A DNA stretch of 64,000 nt, from NCBI GenBank assembly GCA_009733575.1, contig ML769432.1, positions 124,001 to 188,000 on the forward strand, read 5' to 3'. Below the pieces are notes generated by a model. The model did not search any database and was not told where the DNA came from. It saw only the letters and a program-made list of their open reading frames with translations. Below, one piece after another: positions 34,500-44,270 of the stretch. The DNA is from Gymnopus androsaceus JB14 (taxonomy: Eukaryota > Basidiomycota > Agaricomycetes > Agaricales > Omphalotaceae). Within the stretch, counting starts at the first letter, position 1. Every line of letters starts with the position of its first letter. The position numbers and the translations under genes are program-made.

Positions 34500-35399
34500 A
34501 TGGAACTTACCGGAGAGAAAGAGAAAGAGAAGTCAGACTGGAAACGACTCAGTCTACTCCATATCAAGGAGGACGAAGATGGTATGAACAACTATAACGA
34601 GTTCAAACAAAAGTCGGAACTCGAACTTGACGCAGCCGGATACTGGAAATACATCGGTGGAACAGAATACGATCCACCGAGAATCCCAGAATTGCGAGTA
34701 ACACAACGTGCCGAAGGTCTCGACACATCGGGTGTTCTGACAATGTTCACCATCCCAGGTAACAAAGCCGAAGTCAAACTCGCACAGCAGAAGGCTAAGG
34801 ACTGGCTCGATGGCGACAAGAAGACCCGAGCAGTAATTGCCAGAGCAGTCCCCCCTTCAAAGCTGTACCTCGTTCGGAATGCTGCTAATGCCCATGATGC
34901 TTGGTTAGCACTGAAGCGCGAATATGAACCAGCTAATACACTTACCGCTATCAATATCAACCAACAAATCATTGGCAACGCCTGTCCAGCTGGAAGCGAC
35001 CCTGTCTCCTGGCTCCAGTCTATGGTCCAACTCTATAACCGGCTCCGAGACGCTGATCCAAACATGATGCCCGATGACCAGTTTGCCAAACACCTCATCA
35101 CCCTGATGAGTCCAGACATCGACTGGCGCTACTGTCGTGACAACCTCCGCAACAGGTTGAAGATATCGGAGGCCGCAGGGAAACCACTATCATCGAACTT
35201 CGTAATCCAAACCCTGAAGGATGAGGAAGTCCAATTGCAGCTCCATCCATCCATTGCTGCAATCAACGCAATTGTGGCTACCGGGAGATCACGCAAGATG
35301 GACGGTCTCACTGTTGCTGGCATTTACGCAGCCAGCCAGGAATTCGTAGGAACGTCTACAACACCTGCGAACAGGGGTCAGTCAAAGCAATCTCATTGA
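34500..35399 (+). CDS. Copia gag region
   Basis: 299-codon frame starting MELTGEKEKEKSDW. It contains the UBN2/DUF4219-like capsid core: IARAVPPSKLYLVRNAANAH, AWLALKREYEPA, then WLQSMVQLYNRL and a long helical tail. It stops at 35397-35399 just before the zinc-knuckle frame, so gag and pol are out of phase here, by a programmed shift, mutation or indel. Forms the virus-like particle. Confidence 0.8.
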   Translation: MELTGEKEKEKSDWKRLSLLHIKEDEDGMNNYNEFKQKSELELDAAGYWKYIGGTEYDPPRIPELRVTQRAEGLDTSGVLTMFTIPGNKAEVKLAQQKAKDWLDGDKKTRAVIARAVPPSKLYLVRNAANAHDAWLALKREYEPANTLTAININQQIIGNACPAGSDPVSWLQSMVQLYNRLRDADPNMMPDDQFAKHLITLMSPDIDWRYCRDNLRNRLKISEAAGKPLSSNFVIQTLKDEEVQLQLHPSIAAINAIVATGRSRKMDGLTVAGIYAASQEFVGTSTTPANRGQSKQSH

Positions 35400-35411
35400 A
35401 ACGACAGGAAA

Positions 35412-37348
35412 GTGAATCCTTACCCAAATCCAACTGGACACCACGTTATTTGCGAGAACACCTATTGCTCCTATCCAGTCGGTCACACCAGAGCCGAATG
35501 TTTCGTCTATGGCGGAGGGAAAGTTGGCCAGTACCCGCCAGACTTCAAAGGGATGAGGGACATTCACCTCTCGCCTGAGCAAAGGATAGCCGCCTGTCGC
35601 AAACGTTCTATTGAAGTAGCATCGAAAGGGGGAGGTGGAAGAGATAATCGTGGTGGAAGAGATAATCGCGCTAAAAGTCAACAAGGACCTAGCCGGTTCG
35701 CAGGTGTGGCGGAGTTTGAGCTGCTGGAGGAAGAGTTGCAAGAAACGGTGGGGAGTTTAGAAGAAGAACTCGCATTCCTAATGGAAGTTGTGGGTGACGC
35801 AGACAAAAGTGACGACGATGAAATCCTAATTGGGAAGAAGGTTAGTGTCAACGCCGTAGCTCTGAATTTGGATGTACCACAAGACAATTCCATCAACCAT
35901 GACACTGGCGCTACCAGGCATATCTTCAGAGAGAGAAGACTCTTCCATGATTATGCGCAACTCGAAAACCCTCTCCAAGTTCACGGTTTCGGTTCCACAC
36001 TCTCAGCTGTTGCAGTTGGAAAAGGTACGATCATGTTGGAGGCAAATATGGGTAAAACGAAGAAAACGTTCTCCCTGTCAAATGTGTTGCACATTCCATC
36101 CGCGCGTTGCAATCTTATCTCAGGCTCTAAAATCGACAAGAAAGGCGTCAGTACACATACCGGTGATGGCAAAATCACCTACTATAGTTCCAAGGGCACC
36201 TTGTTCACGAAAGGGAGCATTGTGAGGGACCTCTACAGGATGGACGTGGTTCCTGTTGAAGCCCCAGACTCTTCAGGTGCTTCCTCAACAACTCCGCAAT
36301 CACCGCTGATTGCGGGAATGGTGCCGGACGTTACGACACTATTCGGTCCAGGGACCGAATCCGAACTTGCTCAACGCGTGGGTTTTACCACCGTCTAGTG
36401 GGCCACATAGACGTTAAAGGCTTAAAGCGCGCAACTACTGGACTGCCCATCGACGATGTCCAAGTCAAGAATTGCCACATTTGCACGCAGGCCAACATTA
36501 AGCGGCTAAAGTTCCCAAAACGGTCATATACACGAGCTGACCGTCCTCTATTCCGCATCCACACCGATATCTGTGGGACTCTCCCCAACGGTTACAGTGG
36601 ATTCCGTTATTTCATCATCTTTGTCGATGACCACTCTCGTTTTATCACTATCTATTTCCTGAAACACAAATCCGAAAGCCGTTCAGTGCTTCCACAATTC
36701 CACTGCAGTCGAAAAGTATCTCGGTTACCCAATCTCAGTCCTTCGTGTCGACAACGCCAACGAATTGATACACGGCGTATTTGAAACTTACTGCAAACAG
36801 AATGGCATTTCTTACAAACAATCGGTACCAGATGCCTCTCAGCAAAACGGTGTTGCTGAGAGGACTATTCAAATCATCGAGTGTATGATGCGTGCAATGC
36901 TAGTAGATGGGAACCTTCTGCACTGGTTCTGGCCTCTAGCAGCCCAAGCTTGTGTACACATCAAAAATTGCGTCCCTCACTCCACTCTCCCATCCAATAA
37001 AACCCCTTTCGAATCGTTCCTCAATAAACGCGCAGACCTCTCACACCTACGTCCATTCGGATGTCTAGTAACATTGAGAAAGACGAACTCCGACTCTCTC
37101 AACAAAGTTATAGAACACGGAGAAGAAGGTAGATTCATGGGTTACACCCGCAATTCGAAAGGATACCTCGTTTACTTCCCGAGCTCGAAAATCTATCTGT
37201 GTTCGCCGTGACGTGGTCTTCCACGGATTCCCTACCTCCCTACCTTCGCCACCACCCTCTGAGGTGCTGTGGGATGATATTCCTTACGAATTGGAGAAAC
37301 AATTCGGAGGATCGAAACTCTTCTCCATTGTACGCGAAACATGGATTT
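35412..37348 (+). pseudogene. Copia pol: CCHC knuckle, protease and integrase, with frame breaks
   Basis: 35412-36398 encodes a CX4CX5HX4C knuckle (CENTYCSYPVGHTRAEC), an acidic linker and the aspartic protease signature NHDTGATRHIF. After a frame break near 36385 comes the GAG-pre-integrase region (HICTQANIKRLKF) and the integrase core with HTDICGTLPNGYSG and DNANELIHG. A second break lies near 36685 and a third near 37195, after which RRDVVFHGF and WDDIPYELEKQFGG continue to the first intron-like segment. The catalytic Asp residues are present. The product cannot be made as one polypeptide without correction of these breaks. Confidence 0.8.
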
Positions 37349-37630
37349 GTGAGTGACGTGCTTACTATCCAACTACCTACGCTAAATATCTGTGACGTGC
37401 AGATTAAAGCCTTACGATATATCCAGCTCTACTGGATGACGTGCCAGTAAACTTGGAACCCACGAATACGTGAGTAATTCTAGTGATAGTTTTACTCCTG
37501 TCCTAATCTGTAACGTGCAGACTGGACCGTAACGAGTCCCTCAACCATACTGGTGACGTGCCAAATGGATCTGAGGATAAGTGAGTAACATAATGTTGTT
37601 ACCTTCACGTACGTTAACATATTACCATAG
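37349..37630 (+). other. Three consecutive intron-like segments between integrase and RT
   Basis: Segments 37349-37402 (54 nt), 37470-37520 (51 nt) and 37581-37630 (50 nt) each begin GTGAGT and end CAG or TAG, with CTAA-type branch sites. They are separated by short coding pieces of 67 and 60 nt. Removing the second and third gives a continuous frame DDVPVNLEPTNT-LDRNESLNHTG-DVPNGSEDN-FDPDGDTLMDD running into RT. The first junction is off by one base. The motif GACGTGCC/AACGTGCAG recurs at each unit, as if an exon-intron unit had been duplicated in tandem. Confidence 0.65.
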
Positions 37631-39461
37631 CTTTGATCCTGACGGGGACACGCTTATGGATGATACGTCAATTGCTGAATGTCGCATGCGACGCACGCAA
37701 AAATTACCAGCACGATACGTTCACTGTACGCAGGACAAAGGGGGGAATAGCAACCTCATAGACGTCCTTAGCGCACAGATCGACGACCTCGACATTGAAT
37801 GCGATGAAGCGGACTTTCCGCTACTGGCAAGGAGCTTCATACAAGCAGAAGTTGCCTATGCTGGTGCCACGCTCATGGATCCGATTGATGATCCAGATGA
37901 AAAGGATCCCCAGTCCATCCTGGAAGCTCAATCTTCCGTATACTGGACCCATTGGCTCGCAGCAATCTACGAGGAACTCGAGTCGCTGAAAGAGAAAGGG
38001 GTCTATGAGGAAGTAGACGAACTACCCCCTGGAAGAAAGGCGGTGGGCTCTAAATGGGTCCTTCACATCAAACAAGACCAGGATGGCCTCATATCTCGTT
38101 TCAAGGCTCGTCTTGTAGCTAAGGGATTCACGCAGATTCCTGGCCAAGACTTCGTTTACACCTTCGCACCAGTAGCTCGTTGGGAGTCAATGCGTATGAT
38201 ACTGACGCTGGTAGCGGAACACGGAATGAAACTACGACAGATCGACGTCAAAACCACTTTTCTTAACGGACCTCTCGAGGAGGAGATATACATGCGCAGG
38301 CCATCCATAGTCGGTACAGGCTACTGGAGACTGAAGAAAGGTCTATATGGCTTGAAGCAGTCTGGCAGGCAGTGGTATCTCGAGCTAAACTCAAAGCTCG
38401 AAACAATTGGGTTCAAATGGTTAGAGTCAGACTGGAGCGTATATATACGCATAAACGGGAACGATCGCTCATACGTTACGACAAGCGTGGACAACATGCT
38501 CATTGCGTCGACCACAGACGAAGAATCTGATTTGGTCGTGAACCTAATTGGTTCCTTGTTCGAAATCACTGATAACGGTCAACCAACGTTCCACCTTGGG
38601 TGTGCTATTGAACGAGATCTCGAAAATCGAACAATCAAGGTCAGCCAAACAACCTACATCCAGTCCATCCTCCGAGAATTCAACTTCGAAAACTGTAACA
38701 CTGTATACACACCAATGGACCCAAAGACGAGACTAGTCCCCCAGACGACACCCCTTTCATCTGAAGAAGCTGAGAAAGTTGGCAAATTCCCGTACGGCGC
38801 TGTTGTAGGCAAATGCATGTACTTATGCACTTGCTCAAGGCCAGACATCGCCTACACTGTTCGAGAACTAGCCCGTTTTATGGCAAACTATGGTCCTTCG
38901 CATATCGCAGCCGCTAAACACCTTTTACGCTACCTCGAAGGAACTCAAACACTCGGTATTACATTGGGCTCATCGAACATCGTATATCCGATTATACGAG
39001 CCCTTTCAGACTCAGACTGGGGAATGGGAGACACGAGAAAATCCATCTCTGGATTCCTAGTCATGGTTGGGGACTCACCACTGTCATGGAGCTCGAAACA
39101 GCAGGCCGTGGTCGCATTGTCATCATGCGAGGCCGAATACTTGGCGTCCACTCATTGCGCGAGGGAAGTCCTATGGTTCCGGAACCTCTTCGCTGAACTC
39201 GGTTTTCCCCAATACGACCCTACAACAATCTTTTGTGACAACCAGGGCACGGTCGCCTGTACTCACAACCCTCACGCTCATTCGAAGATGAAACATATTT
39301 CAATTTGAGAACACTTCATTCGCGACTGCATTGTTAAACGGCAAATTGACATTATCCATGTCTCGGGTAAGGAAAACATTGCAGACTTACTGACTAAACC
39401 CCTACATAGAACGCTGCATACACGATGGATTTCTATGCTCAGGCTCGACGCCGGTCAAGGG
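37631..39461 (+). pseudogene. Copia pol: reverse transcriptase and RNase H, with altered active site
   Basis: RVT_2-type RT with SKWVLHIKQDQDGLISRFKARLVAKGF, FAPVARWESMRM, QIDVKTTFLNGPLEEEIYM and GLYGLKQSGRQWY. Where copia RTs have the catalytic YVDD box this copy reads SVDN (about 38485-38496), with an Asp replaced by Asn. RNase H follows (SDSDWGMGDTRKSISGF, SCEAEYLAS). A TGA at 39306-39308 interrupts the last domain after MKHISI. The frame continues EHFIRDCIVKRQIDIIHVSG and ADLLTKPL, ending at the polypurine tract. The protein would be catalytically impaired and truncated. Confidence 0.82.
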
Positions 39462-39465
39462 GGGG

Positions 39466-39666
39466 TGTCATAGTTAACCGGCCTCGGCCATACTTATTTA
39501 CTTCCGTCGGACTTACATACCGACCTGGGACGGAGCAACCCCTATCGTCTCTGTTGCTCCGTACCAGGTATGAACATTTCACTACATACGAGTAATCTAC
39601 TTATCGTCTCTGTTGCTCCGTACCAGATATACACACACATCCTATAGAATCCATATAACCTTGACA
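39466..39666 (+). repeat. 3' LTR of the copia element
   Basis: 201 bp, same as the 5' LTR apart from one A-to-G difference and an extra AC. Preceded by the polypurine tract and followed by the target duplication CTTTA. Confidence 0.95.
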
Positions 39667-39870
39667 CTTTATATTGTCATTTCAAACATTTTGAAAATTA
39701 TATAGTAATAGGAAACCAAGTTTAATGGCGAGAATATAAATGGTCCGTATACGCCGTATGCAGCCGTATTTTTCCCGTACCGTACTGTAGCCCAAAAAAT
39801 TCGACCGTAATACGGAAAAAAAAACTCCGTACCATATACGGTACGTACGGTGAAGAGCCCTAGGTATTGA

Positions 39871-40789
39871 CATGGAGCCTTTTGGAAATCCATGCAGTAT
39901 ATATCTTTTCATGATGTAGGTTCATCAATTCTGGTTTTCCCAAAGGCATATCATCCATTGATGATATGTGATGGCTGAGGCTAAGGGAATTATTATTTTA
40001 GTCAAACAGGAAACTTACTCCATTGACAGGGATAATAATCCGAGTCCCACCTGGGGTGCAGAGAATACATGTATCAGAAACCATATACTCCACTATCACC
40101 AGATGAAGGTATGCCTTGGGGATGTTCAATGGTATCAGGTCTACGAGTAGTGGCAGTCTTAGATCTGATAGTGTGGTTGGAGAGGATAGATGGCCAAAAT
40201 AGAGCTTCATTTCTCTGAGTCTGATTCAATGACAGCCTGCCAGTCAACATTCTTGCAAGCAACAATTGAACAGCTGCGAGGCCTACATGGTGACAGCAGC
40301 AGATGGGATACCAGACTTATCAGGGTGCAAGGCAGAACTATTGATCTCTGCCCCAACAGTTTGGGTATAGTTCTCCTCCCCTCCTCCTAGCAGCAACAAC
40401 TTGAACACTTTAGAGGAGGGTATCAAGTGTCTCCTCCCATCCTGGCAGCAGCAGCAGGGTATGTTCCAGGTTCCCAGGGTTCCCAGCGCCCCCACCCCAC
40501 TTCAGCAGAACTATGGGTAGATCAGAGATGACAACCTACCTTTTTCAGGTTGTTTTCCCTGCTAATCCAAGCTGAATTGCTTGTATGATTGACCTTAACA
40601 ATGCAAAATATTCTTGTATTTCATTCATCGTGACTCAGAGCCTCATAATCTCTTGCTTTCGAAGTTGCTTCGAAGGCCGCCCATACTTTATCTGTGGCGG
40701 TGGAAGAAGCCGCCCACTGAGTCACTACTGCAAGAGGTTTGATGTTTGCACCTGCCACACTGCATTAAGCTTGAGTTAGGTGCATTGCC
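39871..40789. other. Intergenic region; perfect 9-bp inverted repeat
   Basis: No gene recognised. GTGACTCAG near 40629 and CTGAGTCAC near 40719 form an inverted repeat enclosing a CTTCGAAG-containing palindrome and GCCGCCCA repeats. This could be a small foldback remnant. Confidence 0.4.
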
Positions 40790-42720
40790 GACCTCATCTA
40801 TTTCAAATTCATTTTTATTCGAAGAGGAATCATACTGGAATAAGAGATTCCTAATAAATTTCAAGCCCACTTCGAGAATTAGATAAATTGATATCAAGCT
40901 CACTTCAGAAGATCCACCGAATGCACTAGACCACAATACCATTCGTACCCACGAACGACCACTCGCAGCCCCATCCTGTCTAAAACCCGTAACGGTTCAT
41001 AGACCAATTCGCTCACTTCTCGGTTGCGGAATCGCATCACACCGAGCGAAGGCAGTCAACTCCAGCATCTGCCCGAGTCTCTAGCGCAGATTGCGTTCGG
41101 GGGAACCGCTGCGTGAAGAAATCATAGCAATGAAAGCCATATCATCGAAATCGGTGCCATCAAATTCCATTACTAGGTAGCGTAGTTTTGGAATGAGTGG
41201 TAGAGGTGGATTTCGAGTTCGGGGCCGTTGCGAGAACCATGGATATGGAGACTCGAGATCAAAACCGAGTTTATGGGGGATTCCGAGTCAGGTTCATTAT
41301 GATCACTGATCTCGAAAGTGACCAGATATGCGAGAAGCTGAAGGGCAGAAACAAGGTTTGCGGCAGATATGTTCAGCGCACTGGCAGAGATGACCAAAGT
41401 TGTGATTCTGCAGGATGAACGAGCCAAAAATGTAGTGAACAACCAAGGCCAAGCTTCACTCTGTGGCTGGCAATGGTTTGGATTGCCCAAGATGTTGAGT
41501 TCCTGCAAAGCGGGGAAGGTAAATGATTTCAATGTCGCATCCAGCACTTTGTACCAGTTCTGAAGAATAGTGACAGTTTTAACTGCATTGAAAGTCATGG
41601 GAGGGATTGGAGATGTTTTATACCACTTCGGAATCGCGGATTTTCAGACAAGTGATATTAGGACATTCATTTAGAATGTTGACAATCTGTGTAACTGCAT
41701 TGAAGTCAATTTCAGTGAGCTGACTGCAGCGTATTTGTATCGGTTCTGATTCCAAATCACCAACCAGACCATGAATGACAAGTTCTCGAAGTTTTGGTTG
41801 CATTTTGAAAGATGTTTAGCCCCTTTAGAATGACTGGATGCTCGCTATGAAGATCCAAACTTTCAAGAACAGTGAAATCTCGAGTAGATTCATAGCCAAG
41901 AAAGTCTGTCATGCACCGGTCACTAATGAATTTAAAGGTCCTCCAGCGGTGAGTATGTTGCAAAAGAAGGCTCAGCACGAAAGGGTGCCGTTTCTGTGGG
42001 GGACCACAAATCTCCAAAGAGATTGATAAGGGGAATTTGGCAGAGCGTGCAAGGAAGAGATCAATGGTAGCGATCAAGGCATTGAGCATCCCAGGTACCA
42101 TATTTCTCCCTGATGTAATCTCTAGCTTAAGCCTAGACCATAGACTAGGGAATGATACAGCAACAGAGCGCCATCGAGAGCAAGTGGCACTAATGGAGAG
42201 TGCTGGAAGATAGGTGATCATTGGCGAAATCAATTCAGAAAGAACCTTTTCCTGAGACTCGCTCCAAGGCAATTCTCGGAAAAGATTCGGAGTCAAGGCA
42301 CAGACGGAATCGAAGATTGAAGCCAGAATCTCGTTGGGGATTTTCCGGACGGGGGAGGTAAGGGAGCGAAGCCTTGCTCTGTGCACCTTCAAGCGGGCCT
42401 GCTGCTCCTCGATGAATAAGATTTGGGACTGCAAGCGCATCAAGTCGGCCTCGTAATCCTGCAGATCTCCGTCGCATAAGACTAATGCATCTCCGCTAAC
42501 TTCTGGAGTATTCAGGGCGAATGGATCAGCTTCTGAAAGACTGTTGACATATCCTTCCAAAGAATTCAAGTCGACGCGTGATTTGAAAGTTCGACTGTTG
42601 GCACTTTTGAGCACAAGGCGGCAGTTGCGACTGGTGCTGGGCATTTTAAGCTGGTTTCAAAACGTCAAAGATATCCTAAGATGAATTAATTTTTAGGACG
42701 CACTGAATGAACGAGTGGAA
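40790..42720 (-). repeat. Left arm of a large inverted duplication
   Basis: The arm corresponds in reverse complement to 45872-47765. It includes the F-box gene and both of its flanks, for example the promoter-side GATATC(C/T)T...GACGTTTTGAAAC run and the 3' run TTAGGAATCTCTTATTCCAG. The arms are clearly homologous but carry many substitutions and indels, so the event is not recent. Confidence 0.85.
40940..42644 (-). pseudogene. F-box gene, left inverted copy, frame broken
   Basis: Start MPSTSRNCRLV at 42644. It carries a coiled coil (DLQDYEADLMRLQSQILFIEEQQARL), the F-box-like SPVRKIPNEILASIFDSVCA and ALSISATCSRWRSVAVSFPSLWSRL. The frame is open to about 41757, then must shift near 41795 (to LRELVIHGLVGDLESEP) and again near 41640 (to PPMTFNAVKTVTIL). 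The 41640 change is a one-base insertion relative to the right-arm copy, and the final segment is again out of frame. Two or more independent breaks, none shared with the right copy, argue for decay. Confidence 0.75.
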
Positions 42721-42796
42721 GAAAGCAGAGACCAACCAGCGGTAATCCGAGCTGAGTTCTTGCGCGCCAATATCTCTTTTCCCGTTTCCCATCATC

Positions 42797-43328
42797 ATGT
42801 CTTCAACAAAACCAGTCTCTAGTGAGGATATTCTCGGTCAAAAGGTGCTTCCTTGTTCTACATATTTATCTTATGCATAACTAATAAACCTTGTAGTACG
42901 ACCGCTGCTGTACGTTCTCTTCCTTCCTTCCATATTAAACTAAACGGAAATTCACGGATGCTGGTTTAGTGGCCGATTTCGTCGTAAAAGCGTACGTCCA
43001 TCCCATACTCATACTAGCGTACTGACTCAATTTGTTCCTTCTACAGAGGTGTAGGCTTTAGCGCAGGCGTTGTCGCTTCTGTTATTCTTTTCCGGACGTT
43101 AGTAACTAACTCAAGTTCAAGTCCTTCCGAAAACGAAAGCTCATTCGATTCATCCTCATTTTTCGCACTGCAGGACGCACATGGCCAATCGCACTCTCAA
43201 CCGGGTTCGGCGCAGGTGCTGCGTACGCCGACTGTGATAGAACATTTCGGCCGACGAGGATACCGGGGACGAGGATTATTCCTGCGGAGACGACAACGAC
43301 GCCAGCGCCAGAGGTCGCGAAAATTTAA
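42797..43328 (+). CDS. MIC10: MICOS complex subunit Mic10
   Basis: Small inner-mitochondrial-membrane protein that bends membrane at crista junctions. Exons 42797-42844, 42897-42909 (13 nt), 42970-42991 (22 nt), 43047-43097 and 43174-43328. They spell MSSTKPVSSEDILGQK-YDRCL-ADFVVKA-GVGFSAGVVASVILFR, then TWPIALSTGFGAGAAYADCDRTF and a Thr/Pro-rich tail. The two glycine-rich hairpin segments (GxGFSAG and GFGAG) and the YDRC motif are diagnostic. The last intron is out of phase by one base: the donor CGGAC|GTTAGT would need to lose one base to continue as RRTWP. Either an indel or an unusual donor. It sits between the arms of the F-box inverted duplication. Confidence 0.88.
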
Positions 43329-43777
43329 AGTAACGGTGTCGGGAGGATTAGGTTCAAGGGAGGAGCAGGAGGAGAAAGAGGCGAGTTCAAGGAGGGTCAG
43401 GCAACGAGACTACTTGGAATCCAGTGCAGGGGGTACAGAGATGGGAGATTGGAACTGGGGAATACAGATTCATGCGCTTCGACGTCGGACGACAAGAACA
43501 AAGCAATATAGTCTAATACGCGTAGTAGAAGTGAAATATCTCCTCTTTCCTCTCTCCTGGCGTTGCGCTTCCATCTGTCTGTCTGTTAGTAAAGCATTCG
43601 TAGAGAAAGAAAGCTTGTAGAGTATGCATACTCACTGACCACCGACCAAATCCAGATCAACCTGTTATTCGTTACTCGAATTCATTACAGCAGGCTCGTA
43701 GTCTCCTCCCTCGTAGCATAGCCTCCTTGAGTTCAAGCTCTTCCTTCTTTCTGTCCATCTCTTCTCTTCCTTCCCCC

Positions 43778-44078
43778 TCACGAATTACCAGTCCTCCGAG
43801 TCTCCTCACCCTCCGGCCCTGGCCCTGGCCCCGGCCTCTGGAACGTCTTCTGCGGTTCTCCCAGAACCAATCGTTTATACAGAACGTCTATAACTAACAG
43901 TTCAGTACCGAACTGCCTCAAGGACTCAAGGTCGAATTTCAAAAGGACCACTGGACCACTGGCAAGGCTTAAGTTAGTACTCACATCCAGTAACCACAAT
44001 CATAGGAAAAGTCGCGAGCATTAGTCTTATGCGGCGTTGTTGGAGGGTCAGATGCGGAGACGGAGGCGGGGAAGGCAT
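43778..44078 (-). CDS. Small single-membrane-span protein (67 aa)
   Basis: Exons 43985-44078 and 43778-43887 join in phase (GTGAGT...TTATAG) to MPSPPPSPHLTLQQRRIRLM, then LATFPMIVVTGYVLYKRLVLGEPQ and a Pro/Gly-rich tail ending GNS. The layout is a basic, proline-rich N-terminus, one hydrophobic span of about 17 residues and a KR-flanked exit, typical of small mitochondrial inner-membrane proteins; I cannot name the family. It lies convergent with MIC10. It was resolved from splice phase and is invisible as a single open frame. Confidence 0.6.
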
Positions 44079-44270
44079 TAAGTATGGACCAAGGTTGGAC
44101 GTTGGCGTTGTAAGTGAGTCGGGGTGATTGCCGCCCGAGCGTCTTTTTCCTTTTTTTCCGTGAACACAAAATAATTATCTCCAGCTTCGCTCGTTATGGA
44201 CACAGTATATACTCGGGCTATATAATTACTAAAGTACTTGCCCCAGAAAAAGATACTTCCACTCGAAGCA

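Larger units (their letters stand above)
34168..39666 (+). mobile_element. Ty1/copia LTR retrotransposon
   Basis: 5.5-kb element with 199-bp and 201-bp LTRs starting TG and ending CA, flanked by a 5-bp target duplication CTTTA (34163-34167 and 39667-39671). Internal order is gag, CCHC knuckle, aspartic protease, integrase, reverse transcriptase, RNase H, which is the copia (Pseudoviridae) order. A G-rich polypurine tract (CAAGGGGGGG, ending at 39465) abuts the 3' LTR. The LTRs differ by one substitution and one AC indel, so insertion was recent. Several frame breaks and a changed RT motif make autonomous activity of this copy unlikely. Confidence 0.95.
33816..39862. mobile_element. hAT-like non-autonomous element (MITE), split by a copia insertion
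   Basis: The ends are perfect 14-bp inverted repeats: TAGGGCTCTTCACC at 33816-33829 and its complement GGTGAAGAGCCCTA at 39849-39862. They are bordered by identical 8-bp direct repeats GGTATTGA (33808-33815 and 39863-39870). An 8-bp target duplication and TAGGG-type ends are hallmarks of the hAT superfamily. Subterminal regions are packed with CCGTA/TACGG words (33830-33910 and 39740-39850), the usual form of transposase-binding sites. Without the copia insertion and one copy of its duplication, the element is about 543 bp and has no coding capacity, so it needs a transposase in trans. Confidence 0.88.

Noticed and set aside
34592..34978. 128-codon antisense frame in the copia gag region
   Set aside because: Shadow of gag on the opposite strand with no features of its own.
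35397..35412. Programmed +1 frameshift between gag and pol of the copia element
   Set aside because: Most copia elements use one frame, and this copy has other single-base breaks, so mutation or an assembly indel is more likely. Other family copies would decide.
43216..43620. 134-codon arginine-rich plus-strand frame
   Set aside because: Out-of-frame reading of the MIC10 last exon and its 3' region; the MIC10 frame has the conserved residues.
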